NCBI RefSeq assembly: GCF_004028275.1
Contig: NZ_CP035033.1
Span: 62,001 to 126,000 of the forward strand
Direction of reading: 5' to 3'
From: Hydrogenovibrio thermophilus
GTDB taxonomy: Bacteria; Pseudomonadota; Gammaproteobacteria; Thiomicrospirales; Thiomicrospiraceae
Length of the DNA: 64,000 nucleotides
Part shown: positions 54,150 through 63,631 of the stretch, one piece after another
How the letters are laid out: every line of letters starts with the position of its first letter
How positions within the stretch are numbered: position 1 is the stretch's first letter
Program-made: the position numbers and the translations under genes
Notes under the pieces: generated by a model
The model's input: only the letters and a program-made list of their open reading frames with translations
Told to the model about the DNA's origin: nothing
The model's database searches: none

Positions 54150-56564
54150 TCAATAAATGTCGCGCAAGTAGCGGTTATGCTCCAAAAGCGTTTGATAATC
54201 AGTAGGGGACAAGATGTTTTGCAAGGCATCGTCGACGGCTTTAGCCATGGTATCGGCGCTGCCACACACCAAAATCACCGCACCTTGCTGGACCCAGCTT
54301 TTAATCTCTTCCCCGGCCTCGCGCAGCTTATCTTGAACATAACCTTCCTGCTCGCGGGAAAAGGCCGTGGTCAGTTTTTCAAGCTGACCGTTTTTTAGCC
54401 AGCCATTCAACTCGTCTTGATAATAGAAATCAGAGGCTTGGTTGCGTTCGCCGAATAATAACCAGTTTCGATAATGGCCGTGCTGGACGCGTTGTTGCAG
54501 ATGAGCACGCAAACCGGCCAGTCCGGTGCCGTTCCCGATTAAAATCAAAGGGCCGGAATGGTTGGTATCGAGATGAAACGCGCTGTGGGACTGAATGGTC
54601 AGATAGGCGGTTTGGCCGAGCGTGAGTGAATCCGTGAGAAAACCGGACCCTTTTCCAAGTGTATTGTTTTCAAAACGCACTTGACGTACCAAAAGCTGTA
54701 AGCCGCCGGTTTCCGGAATGGAGGCGATGGAGTACTGACGCGTCGCGGTGGTTTGGTTGTCTTTCAGAGTAAGTTCAACCAAATCGCCCGCTTGCCAATC
54801 AACGGTTTTTGCATTGACCGGTTCAAAACACAAATGGTAGGTCGGCATGCCTTGGCTGCCGGGGTTGAGTAAAGTGCGTTCGGTTAAGCGCCATTCATCC
54901 GGTTCCGCGATTAAGGATACTTCGCGATTTCCGCCGAGCTGAATCAGCAAATTCTGCCAGGCCTGGAGGTTTTTCGGATTTAATTTATCGACCGTCGTAC
55001 AAGGTTGAAGGGCGGTTGCCCCGCTTTGGCGCATCCAGTTATCCAAAGCCAAACCAAAGGTACAGAAATGCTCGTAATGGCTGTCACCTAATGCCAGTAC
55101 GGCAAATTGAAGGTCGGGTTTGAAGTCGACCACGGTTTCAAGGTGTTTGGCAAAACGTCGGGCGCTGTCCGGCGCTTCGCCTTCTCCAAAGGTGGAGGCA
55201 ATTAATAAAACCAGGGACTTGTCGGCCAGTTGTTCGGGGGTTAATTCCCCCAAACCGGTCAGGGCGGTTGCTCGGTCGGTGCCTTGTAATATTTGCCCGG
55301 TCAACCAGGCCAGTCGTTCGGCACTGCCGTTTTGGCTGGCATAGACAATCACCGTGTCCGCCTGTGCCAGTGGGACGGTTTTGAGGTTGGCTTGTTGCTT
55401 GGCTTCACGACGCAGTTTGGCGGTTTTTCGACGATCCATATACAGCATGAAGCCGGTAATGCCGAATAACAACAAGGATAAAGAGGCGATGAACAGCAAG
55501 ATACGCCCGATGATGCCAAAGTATTCACCGGTGTGAAGCGGTAGCATGCTTGACATGAGTTTTTCGTTCAAGGCTTTGTCTTCATAGCGGCTGTGCTCGA
55601 TGGCTTCGCCGGTTTCGGCGGAAACCGTCATACGGTTTCTGGCCCGAGGGTGTTGTGGGTCAGGGTCGAAATAAGTGAAGGCGTAATCGCCGCCGTTTTT
55701 GGGTAATCGCAGAGTGGCGGTGGAATAACCGAATTCCTTGACGTGTTGTTCGAACGCCTGCCATGCATGACCGGCCAAATTAAAACTGGAATCGGTTTCA
55801 CGTGAAACGGTGTCGGACAGATCATTACTTTGTTTTTGAGGGGCGCGTGGCCCGCCTTTGCGAACGGGTTGCGGTACGCCGCTGATGGCATAAAGCCCGG
55901 CGCGATACCAGTCATAAGACCAATATAATCCGGTGAAAGAGACCAAAAGCAAGAAAATCATCATCCAGGTGCCGATAACGGCATGCAGGCTGGACACAAA
56001 ACTGCGCCCGGTTTTTTGCACGTTGAAGGTAAACCAGGTCTTTAGACTGTGCCAGGTTTTCGGCCATCTTAGATAGAGGCCGGACAAGACCAGGATGATC
56101 AGAGCAATTGTCGAAGCGCCGACAATTTGTTTGCCGGGTTGGTCCAACAGCAGTCGTCGGTGCAGATGCAAAACGGTGCGGAAAAAGGACTTTCCTTTTA
56201 CGTCCTGCCATCGCACATTGCCGGTATAAGGGTCGACATAGCGTGTTTCGCCTTTGCGGGCGCGTTTTCCGGTGCCTTCAAGGGCAAAGTTGACCCTTGC
56301 GGCTTCAAAGGGGTTATTCGATAAAGTGAGTGCATTGATTGTTCGTTCCGGGTATTTGGCCTGGATGCGCCTTAGAAGTTTTTCCGGTGCGAGTGCAACA
56401 GCATTCTTGGCCGGTTGTACTTCCATTAAATCGGTGTTGATGGCACGGAGGATTTCCCGCTCAAACGATAAGATGCCGCCAGTGGTGCCAACCACCATCA
56501 AAACCAACCCGGCGGTGATCCCTAGAATCCAATGGAGCTGGAACCAAATATTTTTAAATGTCAT
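54150..56564 (-). CDS. PepSY-membrane/flavodoxin/ferredoxin-reductase fusion (siderophore-iron reductase candidate)
   Basis: An 804-residue fusion. A PepSY-type membrane module (about 1-380, four helices with periplasmic segments) is followed by a flavodoxin-like domain (TVIVYASQNGSAERLAWLTG near 400, ASTFGEGEAPDSA later). A FAD/NADP reductase domain ends the protein (ATRQYSIASIP for FAD, GNGTGLAGLRAHL for NADP). Such proteins move electrons from NADPH across the membrane and occur next to TonB receptors, where some reduce ferric siderophores in the periplasm. Here it lies with a TonB receptor and FecIR. A CCAGGCCTGG copy (54957-54966) lies inside the gene. Confidence 0.87.
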   Translation of the reverse strand: MTFKNIWFQLHWILGITAGLVLMVVGTTGGILSFEREILRAINTDLMEVQPAKNAVALAPEKLLRRIQAKYPERTINALTLSNNPFEAARVNFALEGTGKRARKGETRYVDPYTGNVRWQDVKGKSFFRTVLHLHRRLLLDQPGKQIVGASTIALIILVLSGLYLRWPKTWHSLKTWFTFNVQKTGRSFVSSLHAVIGTWMMIFLLLVSFTGLYWSYDWYRAGLYAISGVPQPVRKGGPRAPQKQSNDLSDTVSRETDSSFNLAGHAWQAFEQHVKEFGYSTATLRLPKNGGDYAFTYFDPDPQHPRARNRMTVSAETGEAIEHSRYEDKALNEKLMSSMLPLHTGEYFGIIGRILLFIASLSLLLFGITGFMLYMDRRKTAKLRREAKQQANLKTVPLAQADTVIVYASQNGSAERLAWLTGQILQGTDRATALTGLGELTPEQLADKSLVLLIASTFGEGEAPDSARRFAKHLETVVDFKPDLQFAVLALGDSHYEHFCTFGLALDNWMRQSGATALQPCTTVDKLNPKNLQAWQNLLIQLGGNREVSLIAEPDEWRLTERTLLNPGSQGMPTYHLCFEPVNAKTVDWQAGDLVELTLKDNQTTATRQYSIASIPETGGLQLLVRQVRFENNTLGKGSGFLTDSLTLGQTAYLTIQSHSAFHLDTNHSGPLILIGNGTGLAGLRAHLQQRVQHGHYRNWLLFGERNQASDFYYQDELNGWLKNGQLEKLTTAFSREQEGYVQDKLREAGEEIKSWVQQGAVILVCGSADTMAKAVDDALQNILSPTDYQTLLEHNRYLRDIY

Positions 56565-56611
56565 GTTCTTTCCTTCCTACGCGAGGATGTGTGCAAATGG
56601 TGCTTGTGGGT

Positions 56612-57274
56612 TCAGTTCGCGTTATTCCAGGGAATGCCTTGTGACGTTCGAAAAGTGAGCGTCAGATTGTATTCCGTTTGGTCATAGGGTTTTTGGCCGA
56701 CTTTTCCCGGCCGATTGTCGATGTATTTGGCTTTTAACAGGTAGAAGCCTTTCCAGGGCGTTTGGATGGTGATTTGCCCATTTTGGTCGGTTTTAAAGGA
56801 TTTTTGCCAGCGGTTGGGTGCCATTACGGTGACACGGCTTTTGGCTAGAGGTTTGCCTTGATAGGTTAAGGTAAAGGTTTGGCTGTCTTTTACGGTAGGT
56901 GTTAAGTCAAATTCAAGCCATGATTGAGTGTGATTGCGGCCGGTGCGGGCCAATAAAACATGGCGTACCGAATCGGTACGGTTTTTCTTGATGCGCGGGG
57001 ATTGGGCCTCGGTGATGGCGAAATCACCCGGTTGTTTGAGGTGTATGGCGATATGATCGTGTTGTCGGTCAATTGATTGAACGTGTGTTGAAGGGGTAAT
57101 GTTATTGGCCTGAATCCGGGACAGACGCCCGTCTTCGGTTTCCACTTCACCATTATGCCATTCGCCAAAATACAGGTTGGCTTGGTTAGGGCTTTCCGGT
57201 TCAATCCAAATATAATGACCGAACGCGGAACAACTGGTCAGGCTCAAGGCCAGTGTGATTAGCATTGTTTTCAT
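56612..57274 (-). CDS. DUF4198-like periplasmic protein
   Basis: A 220-residue exported protein with a signal peptide (MKTMLITLALSLTSCSAFGHYIWIEPE), the GHYIWIEP-type N-terminus of DUF4198/nickel-uptake-accessory proteins, and a later carboxypeptidase-regulatory-like β-domain (GQITIQTPWKGFYLLKAKYID). DUF4198 genes often accompany TonB metal receptors and are thought to help metal handling. It lies 47 bp before the PepSY reductase on the same strand. Confidence 0.78.
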   Translation of the reverse strand: MKTMLITLALSLTSCSAFGHYIWIEPESPNQANLYFGEWHNGEVETEDGRLSRIQANNITPSTHVQSIDRQHDHIAIHLKQPGDFAITEAQSPRIKKNRTDSVRHVLLARTGRNHTQSWLEFDLTPTVKDSQTFTLTYQGKPLAKSRVTVMAPNRWQKSFKTDQNGQITIQTPWKGFYLLKAKYIDNRPGKVGQKPYDQTEYNLTLTFRTSQGIPWNNAN

Positions 57275-57300
57275 TTCTCTCTCCTGGTATTAAATGCTAA

Positions 57301-57325
57301 GAAACCTCTGAGGTTCGCAGAGGTT
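57301..57325 (-). terminator. Possible terminator after the FecIR-linked TonB receptor
   Basis: An AAACCTCTG...CAGAGGTTT stem between the receptor stop (57376) and the DUF4198 start. There is only a weak T-run, so termination may be partial. Confidence 0.45.
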
Positions 57326-57375
57326 TACTCTAAAAATTTACGGTGATTTAAAATGTGCGGGCACAGAAGCTTCGG

Positions 57376-59655
57376 CTAAAAATCAACGGAAACCCTTAGG
57401 TTGAATCGACGACCATCCAATGTTTTGCCATAGGTTTCCGTATTGATTTGTTTGTCGAAAAGGTTATAGACTCCGCCAAAAATGTTGATGTATTTCAAAG
57501 CCTGGTAATTCACCCCGGCATCGACAATGGTATAAGACGGTATACGCTGTTCGTCATCGATGGTTTCGCTCTTATAGTTGACCGAGGTCCAAAGATTCCA
57601 CAGGCTGGTCGGGTCCCAATTGATGGATAAATTGGCCATGTGCTTCGGCAGGTTGTTAAATGGTTCGCCGACCTTTTCCGGTGCCTGCTCCGATTTGGTT
57701 ATTTCACTTTGTGAGTAGGTGTAGTTGGTTGCGAAATTCACGGTTTTCCCGATCGGCATTTCAAAAGAGGCTTCGACACCATTCAGTTCCGCCGCATCGT
57801 TATTGATGTATTGGTTAATGTATTGGCGGGATTCGCCGTTTACCGTACAGTTATAGGCCGGGCGGGAGTCACAGATGATCTTTTTGCCGATTTGGTCTTT
57901 GAAATCGGTGTGATAAGCGGTCAAACCGAAATTGATACCGTTGGATCCATTCCAAATGAAGCCGAGTTCGTAGTTGACGCTGGTTTCGGGTTTCAGGTTA
58001 CTGTTACCTTGGTCGAACGCCCGGCTGCGTGCCGCATTCTCGACGATGTTTTCATCGGACTGTTTCAGGGTCGGAGCCTTAAAGCCTCCGCCCACACCGC
58101 CTTTAACGGTGAACTGTTCGGTCAGGTTATAAACACCGTACAAACGGGGTGTGACAAAGCTGCCGAAATCTTCGTTTTCATCAAATCGTACCCCGCCGGT
58201 GACGGTGAACTTGTCGGTCAGAAAGTACTCGTCTTCCAGAAAAACGGCGGCCTGCCAGCGAGATAGGTTCAGGTCCCCATTGGGGCCGTAAAAACGATCC
58301 TGATCGTGATTGGTTTGTTCTAATTTATAGTCCAGGCCAACGGTGAGGTAGTTGGAATCGAAAGACATAATGGTTTTGGTATTGGCAATGGTCGCCATAT
58401 ATTTCGATAGGTTATCGCCATTTTCAATATCCACATCTTCATAGGTCAGATAAGTCAGGGTTGAGGTTGGAATCTCGGTTTCCCAATCAATGTCGTGTAC
58501 CAACGCATAATTTTGCCGTTCGTTGTTCATCGAGTTTTCACTGCCGTCCCCACTCTTATCGGCGGTACGTTTGTTATCGTGTCCGGACAGTCCGGCTTCG
58601 ATTTCAACGGTTTGGTTGTCGGTTGGTGTCCATGTGAATTTTGCGGTGTTGTCGATGCGGTCTTTTTCCGCGAAGCCATCAACGATGTCGTCCTCGTCGC
58701 GATGGTATCTGGAACCGTATAGGGTTAAAGACAAGGTATCTTTAATCAAAGGGCCATTTAAATAGTAGCGTGCTTGTTTGGCGGAACCGGATTTAGAGTT
58801 GGCTGGAATAACGGTATCGACCGAAATGTTGCCGTTCCATGTATTGGCACCTTTTTTGGTGATGACGTTGATGACGCCGCCCAATGCGCTGGAGCCGTAA
58901 AGGGATGACATTGGACCGCGAATCACTTCAATGCGTTCAATGGACGACAGGGGCGGTAGCCAGCCAATCTGAGTCGCTCGACCGTAACCGTTATAGTAAG
59001 CTTCACCTGATGCCCCCAGAGGACGACCGTCGACCAGGAAGAGAACATAATCCTCTCCCATGCCGCGGATGGTGACCTCGGTGGATTCAATCTTGCCGCC
59101 GCCGCCGCCCTCGATTGAGATGCCGGGCACGTTTTTCAGAACGTCGGTAACGTCACGGTAGCTTTTTCCTTTGAGTTCTTCTTGGGTGATGATTGAGATG
59201 GATGCGGAGGCATTGGTTTCGACTTGCTCATAACCGGATGCAGACGTGACCAGAACCGGCGCCGTTTGAGTGGAGCCATGTTGATCGTGTTTTGGAACGG
59301 CCACAATTCTAACGCTGTTATCTTTGCCAAATTTTGCCGTCAGCCCGCTGCCTCGTAACAGTTTTTGCAAGGCCTGGGATGTTGAGAAATCGCCTTTAAG
59401 CCCCGAAGTGGTTTTGTTTTTGAGAATATCGCCATCAACGCTTAAAAGCACGCCCGATGTATTGGCAAAACGGGTCAGCGCCGTGGATAATTTTCCGGCG
59501 GGAATGTGATAGTTTTGAGTGCTTATTGATTCGGCTTGGGCCGGTGTGGTTAACACCGCATTAATCGGCATTTGCAGAATCAGTGCCAGCAAGAGTGGCT
59601 TTAAAAGATAGACACCTGTTCGGTTCACAGGTCGGCGATTGGCCGGGAACAACAT
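57376..59655 (-). CDS. TonB-dependent siderophore-type receptor with STN signalling domain
   Basis: A 759-residue outer-membrane receptor. It has a signal peptide (to about 40, QAES), then an STN domain (HIPAGKLSTALTRFANTSGVLLSV...) that contacts FecR in cell-surface signalling, a plug (about 130-270, VTIRGMGEDYVLFLVDGRPL), and a 22-strand barrel ending ...FNLRVSVDF. The STN domain and the adjacent FecI/FecR genes show a transducing receptor for an iron chelate, probably a catecholate-type siderophore by overall style. Confidence 0.92.
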   Translation of the reverse strand: MLFPANRRPVNRTGVYLLKPLLLALILQMPINAVLTTPAQAESISTQNYHIPAGKLSTALTRFANTSGVLLSVDGDILKNKTTSGLKGDFSTSQALQKLLRGSGLTAKFGKDNSVRIVAVPKHDQHGSTQTAPVLVTSASGYEQVETNASASISIITQEELKGKSYRDVTDVLKNVPGISIEGGGGGKIESTEVTIRGMGEDYVLFLVDGRPLGASGEAYYNGYGRATQIGWLPPLSSIERIEVIRGPMSSLYGSSALGGVINVITKKGANTWNGNISVDTVIPANSKSGSAKQARYYLNGPLIKDTLSLTLYGSRYHRDEDDIVDGFAEKDRIDNTAKFTWTPTDNQTVEIEAGLSGHDNKRTADKSGDGSENSMNNERQNYALVHDIDWETEIPTSTLTYLTYEDVDIENGDNLSKYMATIANTKTIMSFDSNYLTVGLDYKLEQTNHDQDRFYGPNGDLNLSRWQAAVFLEDEYFLTDKFTVTGGVRFDENEDFGSFVTPRLYGVYNLTEQFTVKGGVGGGFKAPTLKQSDENIVENAARSRAFDQGNSNLKPETSVNYELGFIWNGSNGINFGLTAYHTDFKDQIGKKIICDSRPAYNCTVNGESRQYINQYINNDAAELNGVEASFEMPIGKTVNFATNYTYSQSEITKSEQAPEKVGEPFNNLPKHMANLSINWDPTSLWNLWTSVNYKSETIDDEQRIPSYTIVDAGVNYQALKYINIFGGVYNLFDKQINTETYGKTLDGRRFNLRVSVDF

Positions 59656-59756
59656 ACAATTTCCTTTTTGAATCTCGTTTAAATTTCGTTTTCACTTTCT
59701 ATACCGAGCGAAAACGAAAAAAGGGAACCGTTACAGGAAATTTTTTTGATGAATGG

Positions 59757-60722
59757 TTATGCGGAACCGATAAACCAGTTCTGTTCGTGCCGTTGGTAAA
59801 CTCGCACGTTTAACGTGTTTTGAATGGCCCGTAGGGTTTGCGGAATGTCTTCAATGGAAAAGGAGCCCACCAGACGGCGTTTCGATAATGTCGGGTCGAG
59901 ATTGATTTCACCGTCGTAATATCGGCCGAGTTCTTGGATGAACTCATCCAGACGCCAATTGTCCACAAGCAAGATACCGTTCACCCAAGTGGCTCGGAAT
60001 TTTTCAGCCGCTTGTCGTGGACCGATGGTTTTTGCATTGAATCTGGCCTGTTGACCCTTCTGGATTTGTTGTTTTTGTCCATCCAGAGTTTCGATTTCAA
60101 CCGTGCCGTCAAATACGGTCAGGAGGGTGTCTTGAAATTGACTTCGTACCGTAAAGCGTGTGCCGCGTGCTGTCATCCTGCCATGGGCGGAGTCGATTAA
60201 CAAAGGAGGCTGTTGGGAGGTGTGATCTCTTTTGACAAAGATTTCCCCGTTTCTCAAGTAGAGTGTATGGGAGTGTCCGTTTGGGTTAATGTCGAGTGAT
60301 GAACCGGTATTCACCCATATTTGGTCGGTCGTGGCCATTTCAATATGACGGCGTTCGCCGATTTTGGTTTGGTATTCGGCGGATAACGCGAGTACTTGAA
60401 AAGACAGTTGTTTGGCAAAATGTGATTGTGCCAAATAGCCGGCACCAAACAGGCCGAGCAGGCCAACGGACAGCTTTTTCAATGCCGCTCGTCTCCCCAT
60501 GCCTTTGGGCGCGTTTAATGCGGCTCTGGCCAGGGTTGGGTCGAGACCTGACAGGTGTCTTCCGGCTTGCTCAACCCGTTGCCAAGCTTGGCCGTGCTTT
60601 GGGGATTGATTCAACCAATGGTGCCAGTCATTTTTGTCTTTTTCGCTGACCGACTCGTCGTTTAAAATGGCGTACCATTCGCAGGCAGAGGCCAGAACGT
60701 GGTGTTCGTGTTCTTTATTCAA
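59757..60722 (-). CDS. fecR: FecR-family anti-sigma/transducer
   Basis: A 321-residue protein. The N-terminal cytosolic domain (ACEWYAILNDESVSEKDKNDWHHWLNQSP..HGQAWQRVE) is the DUF4880 sigma-binding part. One helix near 86-100 crosses the membrane (LSVGLLGLFGAGYLA). The periplasmic FecR domain follows (TTDQIWVNTGSSLDIN, RGTRFTVRS). It relays the receptor signal to the sigma factor, with which it overlaps by 8 bp. Confidence 0.92.
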   Translation of the reverse strand: MNKEHEHHVLASACEWYAILNDESVSEKDKNDWHHWLNQSPKHGQAWQRVEQAGRHLSGLDPTLARAALNAPKGMGRRAALKKLSVGLLGLFGAGYLAQSHFAKQLSFQVLALSAEYQTKIGERRHIEMATTDQIWVNTGSSLDINPNGHSHTLYLRNGEIFVKRDHTSQQPPLLIDSAHGRMTARGTRFTVRSQFQDTLLTVFDGTVEIETLDGQKQQIQKGQQARFNAKTIGPRQAAEKFRATWVNGILLVDNWRLDEFIQELGRYYDGEINLDPTLSKRRLVGSFSIEDIPQTLRAIQNTLNVRVYQRHEQNWFIGSA

Positions 60723-61236
60723 CGGCTTTCTCCTCGTCCGCAGCGAGAATACAAGCCATCATGGCCTGAGCCATGTATTTCTTGACCATGCGTTCGCTGA
60801 CGTCCAGCTTGACGGCGATTTCACGGTATTTCAAACCGTCGAACTGCGCCATCATGAAAGCCCGGCGGGGTTTTTCCGCTAAGCTCGATAAGGCTTGATC
60901 GATTTTGAGCAGGGTTTCGATGATTTCATTGAGGTGTTCACTTGACGGGGCCGTGGGTTCCGGCATGGCCGAGATGGCATCCAAATAGGCTTTTTCAATT
61001 TCCTCACGTCGCCATTTATCGATTAAAAGGCCTTTGGCAATGGCTGTCAGATAGGCCCGGGGTTCTTTGCATTTCAGACACTGGCCGGACTTTCTCAAAA
61101 TTCGGACGAATGTATCCTGTGTCAGGTCTTCTGCGGTATGTGGGCAACCGGCACGATGGCAAATCCAGCCTTGCAGCCAGCTTTGGTGCTCAGTGTATAA
61201 CGTGATGACGGGAATGCGGTTCAGTTCTTCGCTCAT
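60715..61236 (-). CDS. fecI: FecI-type ECF sigma factor
   Basis: A 173-residue sigma-70-family ECF factor: region 2 (AEDLTQDTFVRILR) and region 4 (EKPRRAFMMAQFDGLKYREIAVKLDVSERMVKKYMAQAMM). It should transcribe the adjacent receptor when FecR releases it. Upstream is a Fur-box-like dyad, so iron starvation probably controls the system. Confidence 0.93.
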   Translation of the reverse strand: MSEELNRIPVITLYTEHQSWLQGWICHRAGCPHTAEDLTQDTFVRILRKSGQCLKCKEPRAYLTAIAKGLLIDKWRREEIEKAYLDAISAMPEPTAPSSEHLNEIIETLLKIDQALSSLAEKPRRAFMMAQFDGLKYREIAVKLDVSERMVKKYMAQAMMACILAADEEKAVE

Positions 61237-61271
61237 GGTGGAAAATTCTGGGGTAAATTTTATTTAAAGCA

Positions 61272-61292
61272 AATGATAACACATATCATTAT
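61272..61292. promoter_or_regulatory. Fur-box-like dyad upstream of fecI
   Basis: AATGATA-N5-TATCATT (61272-61290) followed by ATTA, a good match to the Fur GATAATGATAATCATTATC consensus. It lies 36 bp before fecI and about 190 bp before the divergent TonB receptor. Confidence 0.65.
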
Positions 61293-61351
61293 TATTTTGG
61301 TTATTGAAATATTGACGGTTGCATAATTTAAGGAATCTACAATTCAAACAA

Positions 61352-61367
61352 TGACCAGGCCTGGTCA
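61352..61367. repeat. CCAGGCCTGG palindrome in the fecI/TonB-receptor intergenic region
   Basis: A 16-bp perfect palindrome around CCAGGCCTGG (61355-61364) with GTTTTG after it. It sits upstream of the second receptor, not at a gene end, so it is either a leader structure or a free copy of the genome-wide word. Confidence 0.6.
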
Positions 61368-61484
61368 GTTTTGACTTTCATGCTTTGCAATCGGTTGCAG
61401 GTGCGACAATTTGTCACATTGTCATTTTCGGCGGGACGCTTAATATTTTGGCCTTTCAAAACGTCACGAAGCAGGAGCGTAATT

Positions 61485-63620
61485 GTGAGGCCTTCCATTG
61501 TCTTTCGTGCCAAAGATTGGCACTTTTCCCCTATATCATTTTTTGTGTTGAGCTCGGCGGTTTGGGCGCCGTTACCGGCTTCCGCCGAAGTCGTTCTGGA
61601 CGGCATCACCGTCACCGCCTCGAAAGAAGAGCGTCAGGCCTTGGATGTGTCGCAAAGCGTGGACGTGGTGCCGAGAAAAGTGATCGAGGACAAGAATGCG
61701 CGCAATATTAACGATGTGGTGAAAACCCTGCCCGGCGTCATCGCGGTGAGCGAAAACGGCGGCTACGATTCGCGTTTGATTATCCGCGGTGCCGGTTTGA
61801 AGGCGCGGTATGGGGTGCGTGAAATCATGGTGATGCGCGACGGCGTGCCGATGACCGACCCGGACAGTTTCACCCGTTTCGATTTCGTGGACATCGACGA
61901 CATCGACTCGGTCGAGGTGTTTAAAGGGCCGGGGTCGATTGAAGCGGCCAATGCCAGCGGCGGGGTGATTTCGGTCCGATCGCAGTCGGTGTTCGATGCA
62001 TCGCAGGATTACATCAAACTGGGCGGCGGATCGGAAAGCAGCGCCAACGCCGCTTTGCACAAAACCTGGCAGGCGGGGCCGGACGATAACTTTTCGGTGC
62101 AATTGTCGCGCCGCCAATCCAACAATAATTGGCGCGAGCACAACCATTTCGACACCACACAATTTTCCGTCAAGCAGGGTCATTTCTTCAGCGACGACAG
62201 CACCTTGGAATCGGAGTTGAGCTATCAGGAATCGAACCTGCAATTGCCGGGTTCTTTGAACCAGGACGGTTACGAATATTATAAGCAAACCGGGCGCACC
62301 TTGAACGATCCGGCGAATACCGGCTCGGCCTGGACGCAAAGCGCGCGCGACAGTAAAACCTTGTTTTTCAATACCCGCTACAAAACCGATTTGGGCAATG
62401 GCGTCAGTTTCAAACCGCAGTTTTACATCAATAAATGGGAGCATTTCCACCCGGTCACCGGTTTCATCAACGATTCCAAGGACAACTATGTGGTGGGAAC
62501 CGATTTGATGTTCAACCATCGTCATACCTTGTTCGGACTGCCGGCCAGTCAAGTGTTCGGGGTCACGGTACGGGGCGACATTCGCGATAACAGTAAGAAA
62601 TACACTTACGCCGATACGGTGACGATTCCGTCCGGGCGCATCATTAATGTCACGTCGGACCAGAAAGGCGATTTGGCGCAGGTGGAAGACGCCAACAGCC
62701 AGTTGAGTGGAGCCTATTTCCAGCAAACTTTCTCTCCGGCCGAGAAATGGACCTTGGAAGCCGGGTTGCGTTATGACCATTTGAATATGGACATTTCCGG
62801 TGACGAATATTACGCCTACAGCTATTCGACCGGGAAGTATGTGTCGGGCGGCGGTAAATATTCCTATAAAGCCAGTTACGATCTGTTTGCACCGAAAGCG
62901 TCGGTGAATTATGCGTTGACCGATAACAGCCGGACCTATTTTTCCGTCAGTGGCGCGCAACAGGCCCCCACCGACAGCGAAGTGAGCGCCAACCAATCCT
63001 ATGACCAGGCCAATGACTTAAAAGCCTCGACAGCGGTGCAGTACGAATTGGGTTATAAATTGGACGGTAGCCGTTTCTCGACCGCGGTGGCGCTTTATCA
63101 AATCGATCTGACCGATGAAATCGTCTCGGTGCAAGACAATTACGTGACCTATTACGTCAATGCCGGTAAGACTCGTAAACGCGGCGCGGAATTCAGCGTG
63201 TCTTATCGCCTCAATGCCTCGGTGGCCGTCGGCGGAAATCTGGCTTTGCAGGATTATGAATATCTGCAGTATGAAGACGGCGGAAACGATTATTCCGGTA
63301 ACAAGGTGCGTTTCATTCCGGAGCAGCAGTACAACGTTTTCATCGGTTATCAGGCCAAGGGCTTGCAGGCGCGGATTGAGGCTTTGGGCTTCGGCCGTTA
63401 TTACATCGACGACGCCAACACCGAGAAATACGACGGTTACCAGATGGTGTCGAACCTGATGATGGGGTACAGCCTCGGGCATCATAAGCTTCAGTTGAAC
63501 GTCAATAACGTCTTCGACATGCGTTATGCGGAAGAGGTCTCCAAAGACACCCGCGGCAATTACAGCTACACGCCGGGTGCGCCGAGAAACTTCCAGATCA
63601 ATTACCGTTATAAATTGTAA
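61485..63620 (+). CDS. TonB-dependent receptor (second)
   Basis: A 711-residue outer-membrane receptor starting at a GTG with AGGAG 8 nt upstream. A long signal peptide (to about ASAE) is followed by a TonB box-like segment LDGITVTASKE, a plug with LIIRGAGLKARYGVREIMVMRDGVPM, and a barrel ending ...FQINYRYKL. It has no STN domain, so it is not itself a FecR signaller. The adjacent polyferredoxin gene, 11 bp after the stop, suggests a ligand that needs reduction after uptake. Fur control is possible. Confidence 0.88.
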   Translation: MRPSIVFRAKDWHFSPISFFVLSSAVWAPLPASAEVVLDGITVTASKEERQALDVSQSVDVVPRKVIEDKNARNINDVVKTLPGVIAVSENGGYDSRLIIRGAGLKARYGVREIMVMRDGVPMTDPDSFTRFDFVDIDDIDSVEVFKGPGSIEAANASGGVISVRSQSVFDASQDYIKLGGGSESSANAALHKTWQAGPDDNFSVQLSRRQSNNNWREHNHFDTTQFSVKQGHFFSDDSTLESELSYQESNLQLPGSLNQDGYEYYKQTGRTLNDPANTGSAWTQSARDSKTLFFNTRYKTDLGNGVSFKPQFYINKWEHFHPVTGFINDSKDNYVVGTDLMFNHRHTLFGLPASQVFGVTVRGDIRDNSKKYTYADTVTIPSGRIINVTSDQKGDLAQVEDANSQLSGAYFQQTFSPAEKWTLEAGLRYDHLNMDISGDEYYAYSYSTGKYVSGGGKYSYKASYDLFAPKASVNYALTDNSRTYFSVSGAQQAPTDSEVSANQSYDQANDLKASTAVQYELGYKLDGSRFSTAVALYQIDLTDEIVSVQDNYVTYYVNAGKTRKRGAEFSVSYRLNASVAVGGNLALQDYEYLQYEDGGNDYSGNKVRFIPEQQYNVFIGYQAKGLQARIEALGFGRYYIDDANTEKYDGYQMVSNLMMGYSLGHHKLQLNVNNVFDMRYAEEVSKDTRGNYSYTPGAPRNFQINYRYKL

Positions 63621-63631
63621 GGAGGCGAGTG

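Noticed and set aside
6217-61364. CCAGGCCTGG copies as a CRISPR array or REP element
   Set aside because: The copies are kilobases apart with no regular spacing or common longer unit; only the 10-bp core is shared.
61572-62996. 474-codon minus-strand open frame opposite the second TonB receptor
   Set aside because: It is a long antisense shadow of the receptor gene with no family motifs; high GC in codon position three explains its length.
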